DNA from: JBBTVO01 sp038063195
GTDB lineage: Bacteria; Patescibacteriota; Microgenomatia; Levybacterales; UBA12049
DNA: 28,954 nucleotides
Reading direction: 5' to 3'
Assembly: GCA_038063195.1 (NCBI GenBank)
Contig: JBBTVO010000006.1
Location: forward strand, 1-28,954
Part shown: piece after piece, positions 7,133-14,833 of the stretch
How the letters are laid out: each line of letters begins with the position of its first letter
Position numbering within the stretch: the stretch's first letter is position 1
Notes under the pieces: generated by a model
Told to the model about the DNA's origin: nothing
The model's input: the letters and a program-made list of their open reading frames with translations, nothing else
Databases searched by the model: none
Translations under genes and position numbers: made by a program

Positions 7133-8134
7133 ATGCTAGAAAATTTATCACTTCCGCTTGCTATAAACTGGGTAGATTTAGTTATATTAGTTGCTCTTTT
7201 ATTATATGCGATTGAGGGCTATTCTGTAGGATTTATATCTTCTCTTCTTGATCTTGTCAGTTTTATCGTTTCATTTATCATAGGCCTTAAAATATACGCT
7301 TTTATAGGTAAAGGTATTGGAAATATTTTTTCAATTTCTGCGGGCTTTTCAAATGCGCTGGGATTTTTAATAGCCGCATCGTTTTCAGAGATTATCTTAG
7401 GATATATCTCAAGAAGAATTGTTTACAATAGGTTTTTTTCAAAAATTAATTTCAAGGGGACGCTTTCGTATTTAGACAGATTTTTAGGGGCGTGTCTTGG
7501 AATGCTGTCGGCTCTTATTCTTTTTTCATTCATATTGTCGGTAATTGTTGCTCTTCCTCTTTCGGTATTTCTCAAGCGTTCTGTTTCGTCTTCCAAAATA
7601 GGCAGCTTTTTGGTCTCTAAAACTTCCGGATTTGAAAAAGATCTCAATAATGTCTTTGGCGGAGCTGTAAATGATACTTTAAATTTCTTAACTATTGAGC
7701 CCAAAAGTACTGAGACAGTCAATCTTAATTTTAAAACATTGAAGGTAACTGTAGATGAGGCGGCAGAAGCTGCAATGTTTGCTTCGGTAAATAAAGAAAG
7801 AACATTAAGAGGGCTTTCCTCACTTGATACCGATAAAAGGCTTACGGCAGCGGGAAGAGCCCATTGTGTAGATATGCTTAAGCGGGGATATTTTTCCCAT
7901 AACACGCCCGAGGGGCTAACGCCGTTTGACAGGATGGCTCAAGCTGATGTAGGGTTTACATACGCGGGAGAAAATCTGGCTCTTGCTCCAAATGTAGAGA
8001 CCGCAATGCAGGGGCTTATGAATAGTCCCGGACATAAAGCCAATATTTTGTCTGTGAATTTTGGTACAGCTGGGATAGGAGTAATAGACGGAGGAATTTA
8101 CGGACAAATGTATTGTCAGGAATTCACGGATTGA
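7133..8134 (+). CDS. CvpA-like membrane domain fused to a CAP/SCP domain
   Basis: This 333-aa protein combines two modules. Residues about 10-150 hold several hydrophobic helices beginning WVDLVILVALLLYAIEGYSVGF, typical of the CvpA (colicin V production) membrane family. Residues about 208-333 form a CAP/SCP domain with FSHNTPEGLTPFDRM (H256), AGENLA (E280) and MNSPGHKANILS (H301), the family's conserved His/Glu signature. The CAP domain should lie outside the cell; bacterial CAP proteins are linked to envelope and spore-coat functions, but their chemistry is unsettled. TATACA at 7121-7126 is six bases before the ATG, again a leaderless arrangement. Divergence from a PBP gene fits an envelope role. 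Confidence 0.88.
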   Translation: MLENLSLPLAINWVDLVILVALLLYAIEGYSVGFISSLLDLVSFIVSFIIGLKIYAFIGKGIGNIFSISAGFSNALGFLIAASFSEIILGYISRRIVYNRFFSKINFKGTLSYLDRFLGACLGMLSALILFSFILSVIVALPLSVFLKRSVSSSKIGSFLVSKTSGFEKDLNNVFGGAVNDTLNFLTIEPKSTETVNLNFKTLKVTVDEAAEAAMFASVNKERTLRGLSSLDTDKRLTAAGRAHCVDMLKRGYFSHNTPEGLTPFDRMAQADVGFTYAGENLALAPNVETAMQGLMNSPGHKANILSVNFGTAGIGVIDGGIYGQMYCQEFTD

Positions 8135-8167
8135 GAATACTGACAATCGACTATTTGAAAATAAAAC

Positions 8168-8196
8168 TAGTATCTAATATCTATTATCTAATAACT
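8168..8196. repeat. AT-rich dispersed repeat (TAGATACTAG family)
   Basis: The segment reads on the minus strand as TTAGATAATAGATATTAGAT followed by ACTAG. It matches the stretch at 25679-25711 almost base for base, and its units resemble those at 25897-25932. It fills most of the gap before the PGK gene. Confidence 0.6.
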
Positions 8197-8201
8197 TTCT
8201 A

Positions 8202-9290
8202 ATGATAAATCTACCGGATTTAAAAACTGCAGATGTAAGCGGAAAAAAGGTTTTCCTAAGATCTGACCTTGATGTTCCGCTCACGGAATCATTAACAATT
8301 GCTGATGATACGAGACTTTCGGAAGGCCTTGAAACTCTTAAATACCTTTTGGATAATGGCGCACATGTGATTGTCGCGGGGCATTTGGGAAGACCAAGTT
8401 TACAATCAACAATTAACAATTCACAATTGACAGATGATAACAGCAAGTTTTCTTTAAAACCTGTTGCGGATTGGTATGCCAAGAAGTTTAACTCAACGGC
8501 CAAAGCAGGAAAGGTAGGAGAATTTGACGGATGGCAAATTACGCCTCAGCTTTATCTTCTTGAAAATCTAAGATTTTATCCTGAAGAAGAAGCCAATGAT
8601 TCTTCTTTTTCCCAAAAACTTGCAAGTCTTTCCGAAATTTATGTTGACAATGCGTTTGCCAATATTCATAGAGCCCACGCTTCAATGGTCGGAATTACTC
8701 AATTTTTGCCACACTATGCCGGTTTTATGCTGGTCCGTGAGGTGAATATTTTAGCAACACTCATGGAAAACCCGAAAAGACCTCTTACAGTAATTATCGG
8801 AGGCGCAAAAATTGAGACCAAGCTTCCGATGGTTGAGAAGATGCATCAGATAGCTGACTATGTTTTGGTAGGCGGAAAAATCGCTGAAGAAACAAAGACT
8901 CTTATTAAAGTTGCGCATGAAAGAGTACTTGAGAGAAAGTCAGCACTTATAGTCGCGGATTTGATATATGATCAGACTGATATGACTCCAAATAGTGTAG
9001 GAAATTTTCTTCAGGTCGTGAATCTTTCGCAAACTGTAATCTGGAACGGTCCTGTAGGAGTGACTGAAGGCAAGGAAAATGATCCTGAAATTCCGTCGGC
9101 AAAACTTGCAAGAGGAATTGCGGCAAGCGGAGTTTATTCAGTAGTGGGCGGAGGAGATACAATAGCGTTTCTTAGAAAAATAGGACTTCTTGATAAGTTT
9201 TCGTTCGTCTCAACCGGCGGCGGCGCCATGCTCGAATTTTTAAGCGGAGAAAAACTTCCAGGAATAGAGGCCTTGACAAGTAGTACATAA
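8202..9290 (+). CDS. pgk: Phosphoglycerate kinase
   Basis: This enzyme transfers phosphate between 1,3-bisphosphoglycerate and ADP in lower glycolysis, in the cytoplasm. Clear motifs are FLRSDLDVPL, HLGRP, LLENLRFYPEE, VDNAFANIHRAHAS, IIGGAKIETK, VLVGGKIAEE, WNGPVGVTE, the nucleotide-binding GGGDTIAFL and STGGGAMLEFL. At 362 aa it is slightly short for the family (usually near 390-400). A low-complexity loop after HLGRP (about residues 67-79) is encoded by a dispersed AT-rich repeat and should lie on the surface. The ATG at 8202 begins the expected PGK N-terminus. GAPDH, the preceding enzyme, lies 7.4 kb away at 16713. Confidence 0.97.
   Translation: MINLPDLKTADVSGKKVFLRSDLDVPLTESLTIADDTRLSEGLETLKYLLDNGAHVIVAGHLGRPSLQSTINNSQLTDDNSKFSLKPVADWYAKKFNSTAKAGKVGEFDGWQITPQLYLLENLRFYPEEEANDSSFSQKLASLSEIYVDNAFANIHRAHASMVGITQFLPHYAGFMLVREVNILATLMENPKRPLTVIIGGAKIETKLPMVEKMHQIADYVLVGGKIAEETKTLIKVAHERVLERKSALIVADLIYDQTDMTPNSVGNFLQVVNLSQTVIWNGPVGVTEGKENDPEIPSAKLARGIAASGVYSVVGGGDTIAFLRKIGLLDKFSFVSTGGGAMLEFLSGEKLPGIEALTSST
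8399..8433. repeat. AT-rich repeat inside pgk
   Basis: Tandem CAATTAACAATTCACAATTG-type units code for the loop QSTINNSQLTDD in PGK. This composition is typical of intergenic repeats and unlike the surrounding coding sequence; the reading frame is preserved. Confidence 0.5.
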
Positions 9291-9301
9291 TGTTGTACAT
9301 T
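9273..9301 (+). promoter_or_regulatory. Promoter and inverted-repeat operator of the Phd/RelE pair
   Basis: TTGACA (9273-9278), a 17-base spacer and TACATT (9296-9301) end six bases before the ATG at 9308, inside and just after the end of pgk. The inverted repeat GTACA-6-TGTAC (9283-9298) fills the spacer, where a bound Phd-type antitoxin would block polymerase. Operator function is inferred from position and symmetry. Confidence 0.65.
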
Positions 9302-9307
9302 TTAAAC

Positions 9308-9562
9308 ATGAGCAATTTTGTTTCAATATCAAATGCACGCGCCAATCTACCCGATCTAGTAGACAAAGTAGATAAGTATATGAATAGAGTGATCATTACC
9401 GTAAATGGAAAGCCCAAAGCGACACTTATAAGCGCTGATGAACTCGAGTCTTTGGAAGAAACTGCCGAAATCCTCGCAATCCCAGGCGCTAAAAAAAGTA
9501 TCATGGAAGGCTTGAAGCAAGCTAAAAAAGGACAGGGAATTCCGCTTTCAGAATTTAAGTAA
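9308..9562 (+). CDS. Phd/YefM-type antitoxin
   Basis: This 84-aa protein starts MSNFVSISNARANLPDLV, the standard N-terminal DNA-binding part of Phd/YefM antitoxins, followed by IITVNGKPKATLIS and the helical ELESLEETAEIL. The C-terminal tail would wrap the toxin. An upstream in-frame ATG at 9290 overlaps the pgk stop, but I choose 9308. Homology begins there, and a promoter -10 box ends six bases before it, which would exclude 9290 from the transcript. The gene is followed after two bases by the RelE-like toxin. Confidence 0.88.
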   Translation: MSNFVSISNARANLPDLVDKVDKYMNRVIITVNGKPKATLISADELESLEETAEILAIPGAKKSIMEGLKQAKKGQGIPLSEFK

Positions 9563-9564
9563 AC

Positions 9565-9816
9565 ATGCAGGTTATTGTTACTCCACAAGCAGCCAAGCAT
9601 TTTAATAAAATTCCAAGCATCGAGCAGAAAAAAATAAAAAGAAAATTTGAAATACTTGAACAAAATCCTTATGAAGGGAAAAAGCTTTCTGCAGAGCTTT
9701 CAGAGACGAGAGCTATAAGGGCATGGCCATATAGAATTCTTTACTACATAAATCAAAAAGAAAAGAAAATTTTCATTATTAATATAGTTCATCGACAAAG
9801 TGCATATAAAAACTGA
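9565..9816 (+). CDS. RelE/ParE-family toxin
   Basis: This 83-aa protein has the RelE/ParE fold pattern: a short first strand (MQVIVTPQAAKHFNKIP), two helices, then RAIRAWPYRILYYINQKEKKIFIINIVHRQSAY with the conserved Arg-x-x-Tyr-Arg-Ile-x-Tyr core and the HR near the end. Family members cleave ribosome-bound mRNA or poison gyrase; sequence alone does not decide which. The start lies two bases after the antitoxin stop, so the pair is cotranscribed from the promoter at 9273. Confidence 0.88.
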   Translation: MQVIVTPQAAKHFNKIPSIEQKKIKRKFEILEQNPYEGKKLSAELSETRAIRAWPYRILYYINQKEKKIFIINIVHRQSAYKN

Positions 9817-9848
9817 AAGTGGATAAACTCTCCCAGGCCTCCAAGCCC

Positions 9849-11504
9849 TCACCAACTAGTTCGAATGTGATTCATTGCATACTTTAAATCTCCGCCGACT
9901 TTTTTGCGGGGGTTGAAGATATTTTCCGGATCAAAGATTTTCTTAGTTTCCTCAAAGAGTTTTACGATATTTTCTCCATACATTTGTTTAAGATAGGGAG
10001 TTCTGATAAGTCCGTCATTGTGCTCACCTGTTATCGAGCCTTTATATTTTGCGATAATTTTGTAAACTTCATCACTAATTTGGGGAATTGCTTCGCGCAC
10101 TTTTGGATTGTTAATATCAACCAAAGGAATTATATGGAAGTTTCCGTTTCCTACATGCCCTGCTACTGTATAGATAAACTCCGGATGCTTCTTAAGAATT
10201 TCTGTGACTTTTGGCAAAACTTCTCCGATAAATTCTGGTTTTATTACAAAGTCATCGATAAAAGGAGCAGTATGTTTATCTCTTATTTTCTTACGAAGCA
10301 AATTAAAGCTCTCCCGTCTTACCAGCCAATATCTTTTTTCCTGATTTTCAAGAGCAGTTTGGGTTGTCGGGTGAAGAGGTTTGAGCTTCTCCCGGAGTGT
10401 CGCGACTTTTTGCTTAACCTCATCTAAATCATCGCTTGTGAAATCAACCTGAAGGACGAGTTTTGGTAAATTCCTGCCTGTAAACATGTCAAAAAAAGCG
10501 GGAAGAAACGCAAATCCGGCTTGTATCATTCCAAGAGGCCCAAGTTTTTTTGCAAATTCGGGGAAATATTTCAGCGCAAGTTTTAGAGTGTTATCGTCGT
10601 ACGATTCAAAACTCTCAGGATTTAGCGCCATAACCTCCTTGATGATTTGACCAAGATGAGACATATCGTGAAGGAAAATAATTAGCATGTCGCGGTGTTT
10701 ATGGACCGGCACAAGTTCAAGATCTCCCTCAAGAAACATGCCCAGAGTCCCTTGTGCACCTACAAAAAGCTGGGTAAGGTCGAATATTTTTGTTTTTGGA
10801 TTCCAAACATTCCAGAGGAAATATCCCGCAGAGTTTTTTGTGACATCAGGCTTAGCATTAGTTATTAGTTCTAAGTTAGTAGTTATTAGTTCGAAAACAT
10901 CTTTATAGATCTTTGCTTCGAAATCTTTTTGTTCCATTTTTTTCTTAAGTTCTCCTTCGGTTAATGCATGAAATTCATACGAATTTCCATCAGATAAGAC
11001 CATCTTCATTTTTTTAACAAATTTCTCGGTCTTTCCGTATTGAAGGGATTTTTCTCCGCCAGCGTTATTATTAAATATTCCACCCATTGCACAAATTTCA
11101 CGCGAAGCCGGATAAGAAGGGAAAATAAGATTGTGTTTTAATGTTTCTACTTCAAAATCTCGGTAGAAAACTCCGGGTTGAGTTGTTGCGATATTCCCAG
11201 TAACGACTGGTGTTTGATTAAAGTATTTGGTGAAAGATACGATGATAGATTCATTAATTGAGCCACCTGACATATCAGTTCCCGCAGATCTTCCGGTGAG
11301 AGACAGAGTAGGGTGGTCTTTTTTATGTTTATTCACAAATGCGACGAGCGCCTGAACATCCCCTTCGTCTTTTGGAAAAACAACAACTTGCGGTTTTACT
11401 TCAAAAAGCGAGGCGTCATGGGAATGTTCATTAAGTGTCTGTTCGTTGGTTTGAACTTCTCCCTTGATTGTTTGTCGTAAATCTTCTAACAAATCGTCAT
11501 TCAT
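9849..11504 (-). CDS. GlcD-like FAD-linked oxidase (glycolate or D-lactate dehydrogenase family)
   Basis: This 551-aa flavoprotein belongs to the FAD_binding_4 / FAD-oxidase_C family. The PCMH-type FAD domain (about 35-210) shows LTGRSAGTDMSGGS (69-82) and FNNNAGGEKSLQYGKTEKFV. The C-terminal substrate domain ends with AGHVGNGNFHIIP, GSITGEHNDGLIRTPYL and IFNPRKKV. Relatives oxidise 2-hydroxy acids such as D-lactate or glycolate. No Fe-S ferredoxin domain or glcE/glcF partner is visible nearby, so the electron acceptor is unknown. It overlaps the 112-aa membrane protein gene by four bases, so that protein could serve as its anchor. A repeat-derived duplication (ELITTNLELITN) lies near the middle. 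The exact substrate cannot be read from sequence. Confidence 0.88.
   Translation of the reverse strand: MNDDLLEDLRQTIKGEVQTNEQTLNEHSHDASLFEVKPQVVVFPKDEGDVQALVAFVNKHKKDHPTLSLTGRSAGTDMSGGSINESIIVSFTKYFNQTPVVTGNIATTQPGVFYRDFEVETLKHNLIFPSYPASREICAMGGIFNNNAGGEKSLQYGKTEKFVKKMKMVLSDGNSYEFHALTEGELKKKMEQKDFEAKIYKDVFELITTNLELITNAKPDVTKNSAGYFLWNVWNPKTKIFDLTQLFVGAQGTLGMFLEGDLELVPVHKHRDMLIIFLHDMSHLGQIIKEVMALNPESFESYDDNTLKLALKYFPEFAKKLGPLGMIQAGFAFLPAFFDMFTGRNLPKLVLQVDFTSDDLDEVKQKVATLREKLKPLHPTTQTALENQEKRYWLVRRESFNLLRKKIRDKHTAPFIDDFVIKPEFIGEVLPKVTEILKKHPEFIYTVAGHVGNGNFHIIPLVDINNPKVREAIPQISDEVYKIIAKYKGSITGEHNDGLIRTPYLKQMYGENIVKLFEETKKIFDPENIFNPRKKVGGDLKYAMNHIRTSW
10858..10892. repeat. AT-rich repeat inside the FAD oxidase gene
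   Basis: Two copies of GAACTAATAACTA (coding strand) encode the duplicated peptide ELITTNLELITN. The same word recurs in the non-coding stretch 25897-25932, so this appears to be a dispersed repeat carried in frame inside a gene. Confidence 0.55.
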
Positions 11505-11839
11505 TTCGAAAATACTCCAGGAATTAAATAGAAAAAGTAACCATAGCTAAATCTAGTCAAAAGGGGGTGCCATGGCAAAGTATTTATCAAAAGAATTAGA
11601 TTTAATACCGCAATATAAGAAAAAATTAAATTTTGTTTTATCTTAAAGAGATAAATAAGAAGAAGAGATATCAAAATTGGAAATAAAGCGAATGCCCAAT
11701 TGAGCAAAGATGGTAGCGAGATACTCGTTCCCTGGAAGAGAAGATTTGCATATCTCGGAGCAGGTATCCACTCAAAACCCATGACAATGCTAATAATAAA
11801 ATTTAGTACAATTAAGATAATAAAAAGAATGCGTCTCAT
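11501..11839 (-). CDS. Small membrane protein (112 aa)
   Basis: I do not recognise a family. There are three likely membrane helices: about 4-22, 46-66 and 72-92, with a hydrophobic tail (GYFFYLIPGVF). The gene starts one base downstream of the tktB stop codon and overlaps the FAD oxidase gene by four bases, so all are read from one minus-strand transcript. A role as a membrane partner of the FAD oxidase is possible from this coupling but unsupported by any motif. Confidence 0.65.
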   Translation of the reverse strand: MRRILFIILIVLNFIISIVMGFEWIPAPRYANLLFQGTSISLPSLLNWAFALFPILISLLLIYLFKIKQNLIFSYIAVLNLILLINTLPWHPLLTRFSYGYFFYLIPGVFSK

Positions 11840-12829
11840 CTATTTCCTTCCAATCACTTTTTTTGCTGCTTCGATTATTGCCGGGGCGTCCATTTTGTAT
11901 TTCTTAAGAATCTCGTTTGGTTTTCCTGACTCGGCAAATGTGTCTTGGAGTCCTACGAATTCCATTGGAGTAGGGGAGTTTTTTGCAAGTAATTCCGCAA
12001 TGGTTCCGCCAAGTCCGCCCATCACTTGGTGATCTTCGACTGTGACAACTGCTTTTGTTTGTCCGACAGCTTCTAAGATTCCTTTTTCATCAAGAGGTTT
12101 TATGGTTGCGACATTTATTACCAGAGAATTTATTCCTTCTTTTTCCAGTTCTTTTGCGGCAAGAAGCGCGTGATAAGTCATATATCCCATTGAGAAAATT
12201 GCGACCTGAGGAGATGCGGAAGTCCAGAAAACTTGAGATTTTCCACTTTCAAACGGAGTTTCTTCGGTCGTGATGACAGGAGTTTTGTCGCGGGTAAAGC
12301 GGAGATAAACAGGTCCGTCAATTTTTGCCGCCTCAATAGTTGCTTTTTTTGCTTCAATCGCATCGCATGGTACGAAAATTGTAAGTCCCGGCCACGAGCG
12401 TACTGATGCAATATCTTCTGTAGCCTGATGAGTGGCTCCGTCAGGACCGGTCATAACTCCTGAATGGTGGCCTGCGATTTTTACATTGGACTTGTTGTAT
12501 ATAATAGTAGTTCTTATGGTTTCCCAGTTTTTGCCGGGGGAAAACGTGGCGTAGGAAGAGATGAAAGGAATTTTCCCGCTTACTCCGAGTCCTGCAGCAA
12601 TTGCAGCCATGTTTTGTTCGGCAACTCCTACTTCAAAAAACCTTTCAGGGAATTTTTCCTCAAATCCATTGGCTTGAGTGGATTCGGAAAGATCAGCAGT
12701 AAGAACTACAACATTTTTATTCTTCTCTCCAAGCTCCACCAGCCCCTCGCCATAGCCCGCCCGCGTAGCTCTTTGCTCAACAGCTGCATCAAAAATTTTC
12801 GGATTTAATTTTAAATACGGATTAAGCAT
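11840..12829 (-). CDS. tktB: Transketolase C-terminal subunit
   Basis: This 329-aa protein carries the pyrimidine-binding and C-terminal domains of transketolase. Visible motifs are FEVGVAEQNMAAIAAGL with the catalytic Glu (E71), ISSYATFSPGKNWETIR, HHSGVMTGPDGATHQATEDIA and VEDHQVMGGLGGTIAELL. It should pair with the N-terminal subunit at 13762-14625 to form the thiamine-diphosphate enzyme that moves two-carbon ketol units between sugar phosphates. Split transketolases are common in archaea and many bacteria. Unusually, the two halves are separated by two membrane protein genes and a short scar. The ATG shares its first base with the stop of the 90-aa gene. Confidence 0.95.
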   Translation of the reverse strand: MLNPYLKLNPKIFDAAVEQRATRAGYGEGLVELGEKNKNVVVLTADLSESTQANGFEEKFPERFFEVGVAEQNMAAIAAGLGVSGKIPFISSYATFSPGKNWETIRTTIIYNKSNVKIAGHHSGVMTGPDGATHQATEDIASVRSWPGLTIFVPCDAIEAKKATIEAAKIDGPVYLRFTRDKTPVITTEETPFESGKSQVFWTSASPQVAIFSMGYMTYHALLAAKELEKEGINSLVINVATIKPLDEKGILEAVGQTKAVVTVEDHQVMGGLGGTIAELLAKNSPTPMEFVGLQDTFAESGKPNEILKKYKMDAPAIIEAAKKVIGRK

Positions 12830-13101
12830 TAAAATTGATAAAGAACTATCCCAATTGATAAAATAGTTGTTCCAATTGATGCTACTATAGCCGCAAAGAG
12901 CTTATTCGTTTTTATTACTACTAGCGAGATTATAAATACGATTAATGCAGAAAGCATCCAGTACATCAGCATTATTACTCCCCCAATCCAATGTAAATTT
13001 CCAAAAACATCACTGCTTAAAAGAAATTTGAAAAGAAAGGTAGAGATCAGTGAAACCGATATGATTATTAGGATGTTTCTAAAATCTTTACTAAATTTCA
13101 T
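12829..13101 (-). CDS. Small membrane protein between the transketolase halves (90 aa)
   Basis: Three membrane helices are predicted, at about 9-28, 36-60 and 66-87 of 90 residues. No family is recognised. It has a strong ribosome site, AGGAGGTGA, nine bases before the ATG, and its stop codon overlaps the tktB start (TAATG), so tktB translation may depend on it. It looks like an insertion into the tktA-tktB operon; a short hybrid of tktB and tktA ends lies immediately upstream. Confidence 0.7.
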   Translation of the reverse strand: MKFSKDFRNILIIISVSLISTFLFKFLLSSDVFGNLHWIGGVIMLMYWMLSALIVFIISLVVIKTNKLFAAIVASIGTTILSIGIVLYQF

Positions 13102-13116
13102 ATTAAATTCACCTCC

Positions 13117-13160
13117 TATTCATATTCGCTTTGGTTTAATTTAAGATACGGATTAAGCAT
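13117..13160 (-). pseudogene. Hybrid scar: start of tktB joined to end of tktA
   Basis: Reading on the minus strand, the first 28 bases (13160-13133) match the start of tktB at 12829-12801 with about two differences. The next 16 (13132-13117) match the last bases of tktA with one difference. The result is a 14-codon frame, MLNPYLKLNQSEYE, ending in TAG. Its N-terminal part is tktB-like and its end mirrors the tktA C-terminus (IQSEHE). It looks like what is left after deletion of a second tktB-tktA stretch between short AAATCC matches. Confidence 0.75.
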
Positions 13161-13760
13161 TTAACTAAATTTAGGAATAAATAAGAAAAAAGTTACAAAA
13201 CTCCAAATCCAATTAGCGATCATTAATAAATTAAAAATAAAGATGAAAGTTTCCCATCTTCTAGATTCGCTTAATCTCGGTAGCTTTATGTAAAAAACAG
13301 TTATCAAAATAATTGTAGCTAAAAATAGAAACTCAGGCCAAATTCTTAATAAATTAACAAATGATAAGTCGAGCGGCCCACCTGTGCCAATACTTGAAGT
13401 TAAGGTAATGAGCGTACCAAGACTAAAAATTCCTCCTAGACATCTTAACAAAACAGCGGAATATGCTGAAGAAGTTTTTCTCACAATAAGATATGCGCAG
13501 ATTATTGAGAAAATTCCACCAATTAACTCTGGAATTAACAGAAAAGCAATATTTGAGTGAGAATAAGGGTTTCTTTGTATTTCTATTAAAGAATATCCAA
13601 ACAGAAAGATATTATTCGCCCCATGTAAAATAAATAGTATTGATACAAAATCGACTACCCTATTGCCTATGCCTGCGTTGGGATTAATGACAGGCTGATT
13701 GACAGTTGGTTGAGCTAATTGGTTTTTTTCTTGATCTAAAACTTGAGTTGGTTGTTCCAT
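13161..13760 (-). CDS. Polytopic membrane protein between the transketolase halves (199 aa)
   Basis: The N-terminus is a polar Gln/Pro-rich tail (MEQPTQVLDQEKNQLAQPTV) followed by about five membrane helices, at roughly 36-60, 70-95, 103-123, 134-157 and 165-190. No family is recognised. I start it at the ATG at 13760, one base after the tktA stop; a longer in-frame reading would run far into tktA and is rejected. Its stop codon abuts the ATG of the hybrid scar. Together with the 90-aa gene it is an unexpected insertion in a metabolic operon. A transporter-accessory or envelope role is possible but not shown. Confidence 0.65.
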   Translation of the reverse strand: MEQPTQVLDQEKNQLAQPTVNQPVINPNAGIGNRVVDFVSILFILHGANNIFLFGYSLIEIQRNPYSHSNIAFLLIPELIGGIFSIICAYLIVRKTSSAYSAVLLRCLGGIFSLGTLITLTSSIGTGGPLDLSFVNLLRIWPEFLFLATIILITVFYIKLPRLSESRRWETFIFIFNLLMIANWIWSFVTFFLFIPKFS

Positions 13761-13761
13761 A

Positions 13762-14625
13762 TTATTCATGTTCGCTTTGGATTTTGCCTTGCAAAGTTCT
13801 AAGTTCAGAAAGGGCTTTTTTGGCTTCTTCTTTATTCGGGGGTTTGCCGTGCCAGTGAAAATCCTTTTCCATAAAATCAACACCAAGCCCGGGAATTGTG
13901 TGTGCGATTATTACTGTAGGTTTTTCTACAATTGCGCGCGCTTCCCGCACTGCATCGACAAAAGTCCTGATATTATTTCCGTCAACTTCGAGAACTTCCC
14001 AATTGAAAGCCTCGTATTTTTCCTTGAGAGGCTCAAGAGGCATGATGTCTTCTGTAAATCCGTCGATCTGAATATTATTCCTGTCTATGACCTGCGTGAT
14101 ATTACTAAGCCTATTTTTCCCTGCAAACATTGCCGCTTCCCAAATATTTCCTTCCTCGTGCTCGCCATCTGATGTCAGACAATAAACCTGAAACTTTTTG
14201 TTATCAAGTTGTCCCGCAAGAGCGATTCCAATTGCCTGAGAAAGGCCTTCGCCAAGAGGTCCTGAGGTAGTTTCAAGTCCGGGAAGGGAAGTTCTGTGTG
14301 GATGACCCTGAAGCCTTGAATCAATTTTGCGCAAAGTTTTCAACTCTTCAACGGGAAAATATCCTGCTAAGGCCATGCTCACATAGCGGACAGGGCAGAT
14401 GTGACCGTTTGAAAGAACAAGTCTGTCTCTATCTTCCCAGTCAGGATTTTTCGGATTATGATTTAGTATGTGAAAATAGAAAGCTGTAAAAATATCCGCC
14501 ATTCCAAGCGGTCCTGCGGAATGGCCCGAGCCTGCTTCAAGCAAAGTTTCGATAATAAGTTCGCGGGTCTTAACAGCAGTAAGCTCAAGTTCTTTAAGTT
14601 TATCTTCAAATAAATCGGGGATCAT
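13762..14625 (-). CDS. tktA: Transketolase N-terminal subunit
   Basis: This 287-aa thiamine-diphosphate-binding half of transketolase shows EAGSGHSAGPLGMADIFTA, DRLVLSNGHICPVRY, TTSGPLGEGLSQAIGIAL and the cofactor motif SDGEHEEGNIWEA (152-164), continuing to VIDRNNIQIDG. It pairs with the C-terminal subunit encoded downstream. The pair carries out the non-oxidative pentose phosphate exchanges that supply ribose for nucleotides. A promoter with a -10 box seven bases before the ATG drives it, so the minus-strand operon tktA to the FAD oxidase probably starts here as a leaderless mRNA. Confidence 0.95.
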   Translation of the reverse strand: MIPDLFEDKLKELELTAVKTRELIIETLLEAGSGHSAGPLGMADIFTAFYFHILNHNPKNPDWEDRDRLVLSNGHICPVRYVSMALAGYFPVEELKTLRKIDSRLQGHPHRTSLPGLETTSGPLGEGLSQAIGIALAGQLDNKKFQVYCLTSDGEHEEGNIWEAAMFAGKNRLSNITQVIDRNNIQIDGFTEDIMPLEPLKEKYEAFNWEVLEVDGNNIRTFVDAVREARAIVEKPTVIIAHTIPGLGVDFMEKDFHWHGKPPNKEEAKKALSELRTLQGKIQSEHE

Positions 14626-14632
14626 ACTATCT

Positions 14633-14662
14633 ATATTACAGAGTATTTAAAGATTAATGCAA
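14633..14662 (-). promoter_or_regulatory. Promoter of the transketolase operon
   Basis: On the minus strand TTGCAT (14662-14657), an 18-base spacer and TAATAT (14638-14633) precede the ATG at 14625 by seven bases, consistent with initiation at or beside the start codon. Confidence 0.6.
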
Positions 14663-14672
14663 ACTGCTTATT

Positions 14673-14696
14673 GTACTTTTCTGCCGAGAAAAGTAC
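14673..14696. repeat. Palindromic hairpin element (GTACTTTTC)
   Basis: GTACTTTTC (14673-14681) and GAAAAGTAC (14688-14696) form a nine-base-pair stem around TGCCGA. It lies in the 208-base gap between the tktA start and the glycerate kinase end. It resembles short hairpin repeats that recur in CPR genomes. It lacks a clean T-tract, although it could slow polymerase leaving the glycerate kinase gene. The rest of the gap shows nothing recognisable. Confidence 0.5.
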
Positions 14697-14833
14697 CAAA
14701 AGCTCTTCGCCAGGCAGTGCTCGTGCTTTCAAATTTCACTCTCGCATCTTAGAAAATGACTATTTTCTATAGTTTTGTTTGCTCAATCCTCATGCACTCC
14801 GCGCTGAAGGCGAAAAATAATGAAGACGCAAAA

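Noticed and set aside
7423..7905. 160-codon minus-strand frame
   Set aside because: It is antisense to the CvpA-CAP fusion, whose motifs are unambiguous.
13761..13886. N-terminal extension of the 199-aa membrane protein overlapping tktA
   Set aside because: The extension lies wholly inside the end of tktA in another frame. The polar tail starting at the ATG at 13760, one base after the tktA stop, is the natural start.
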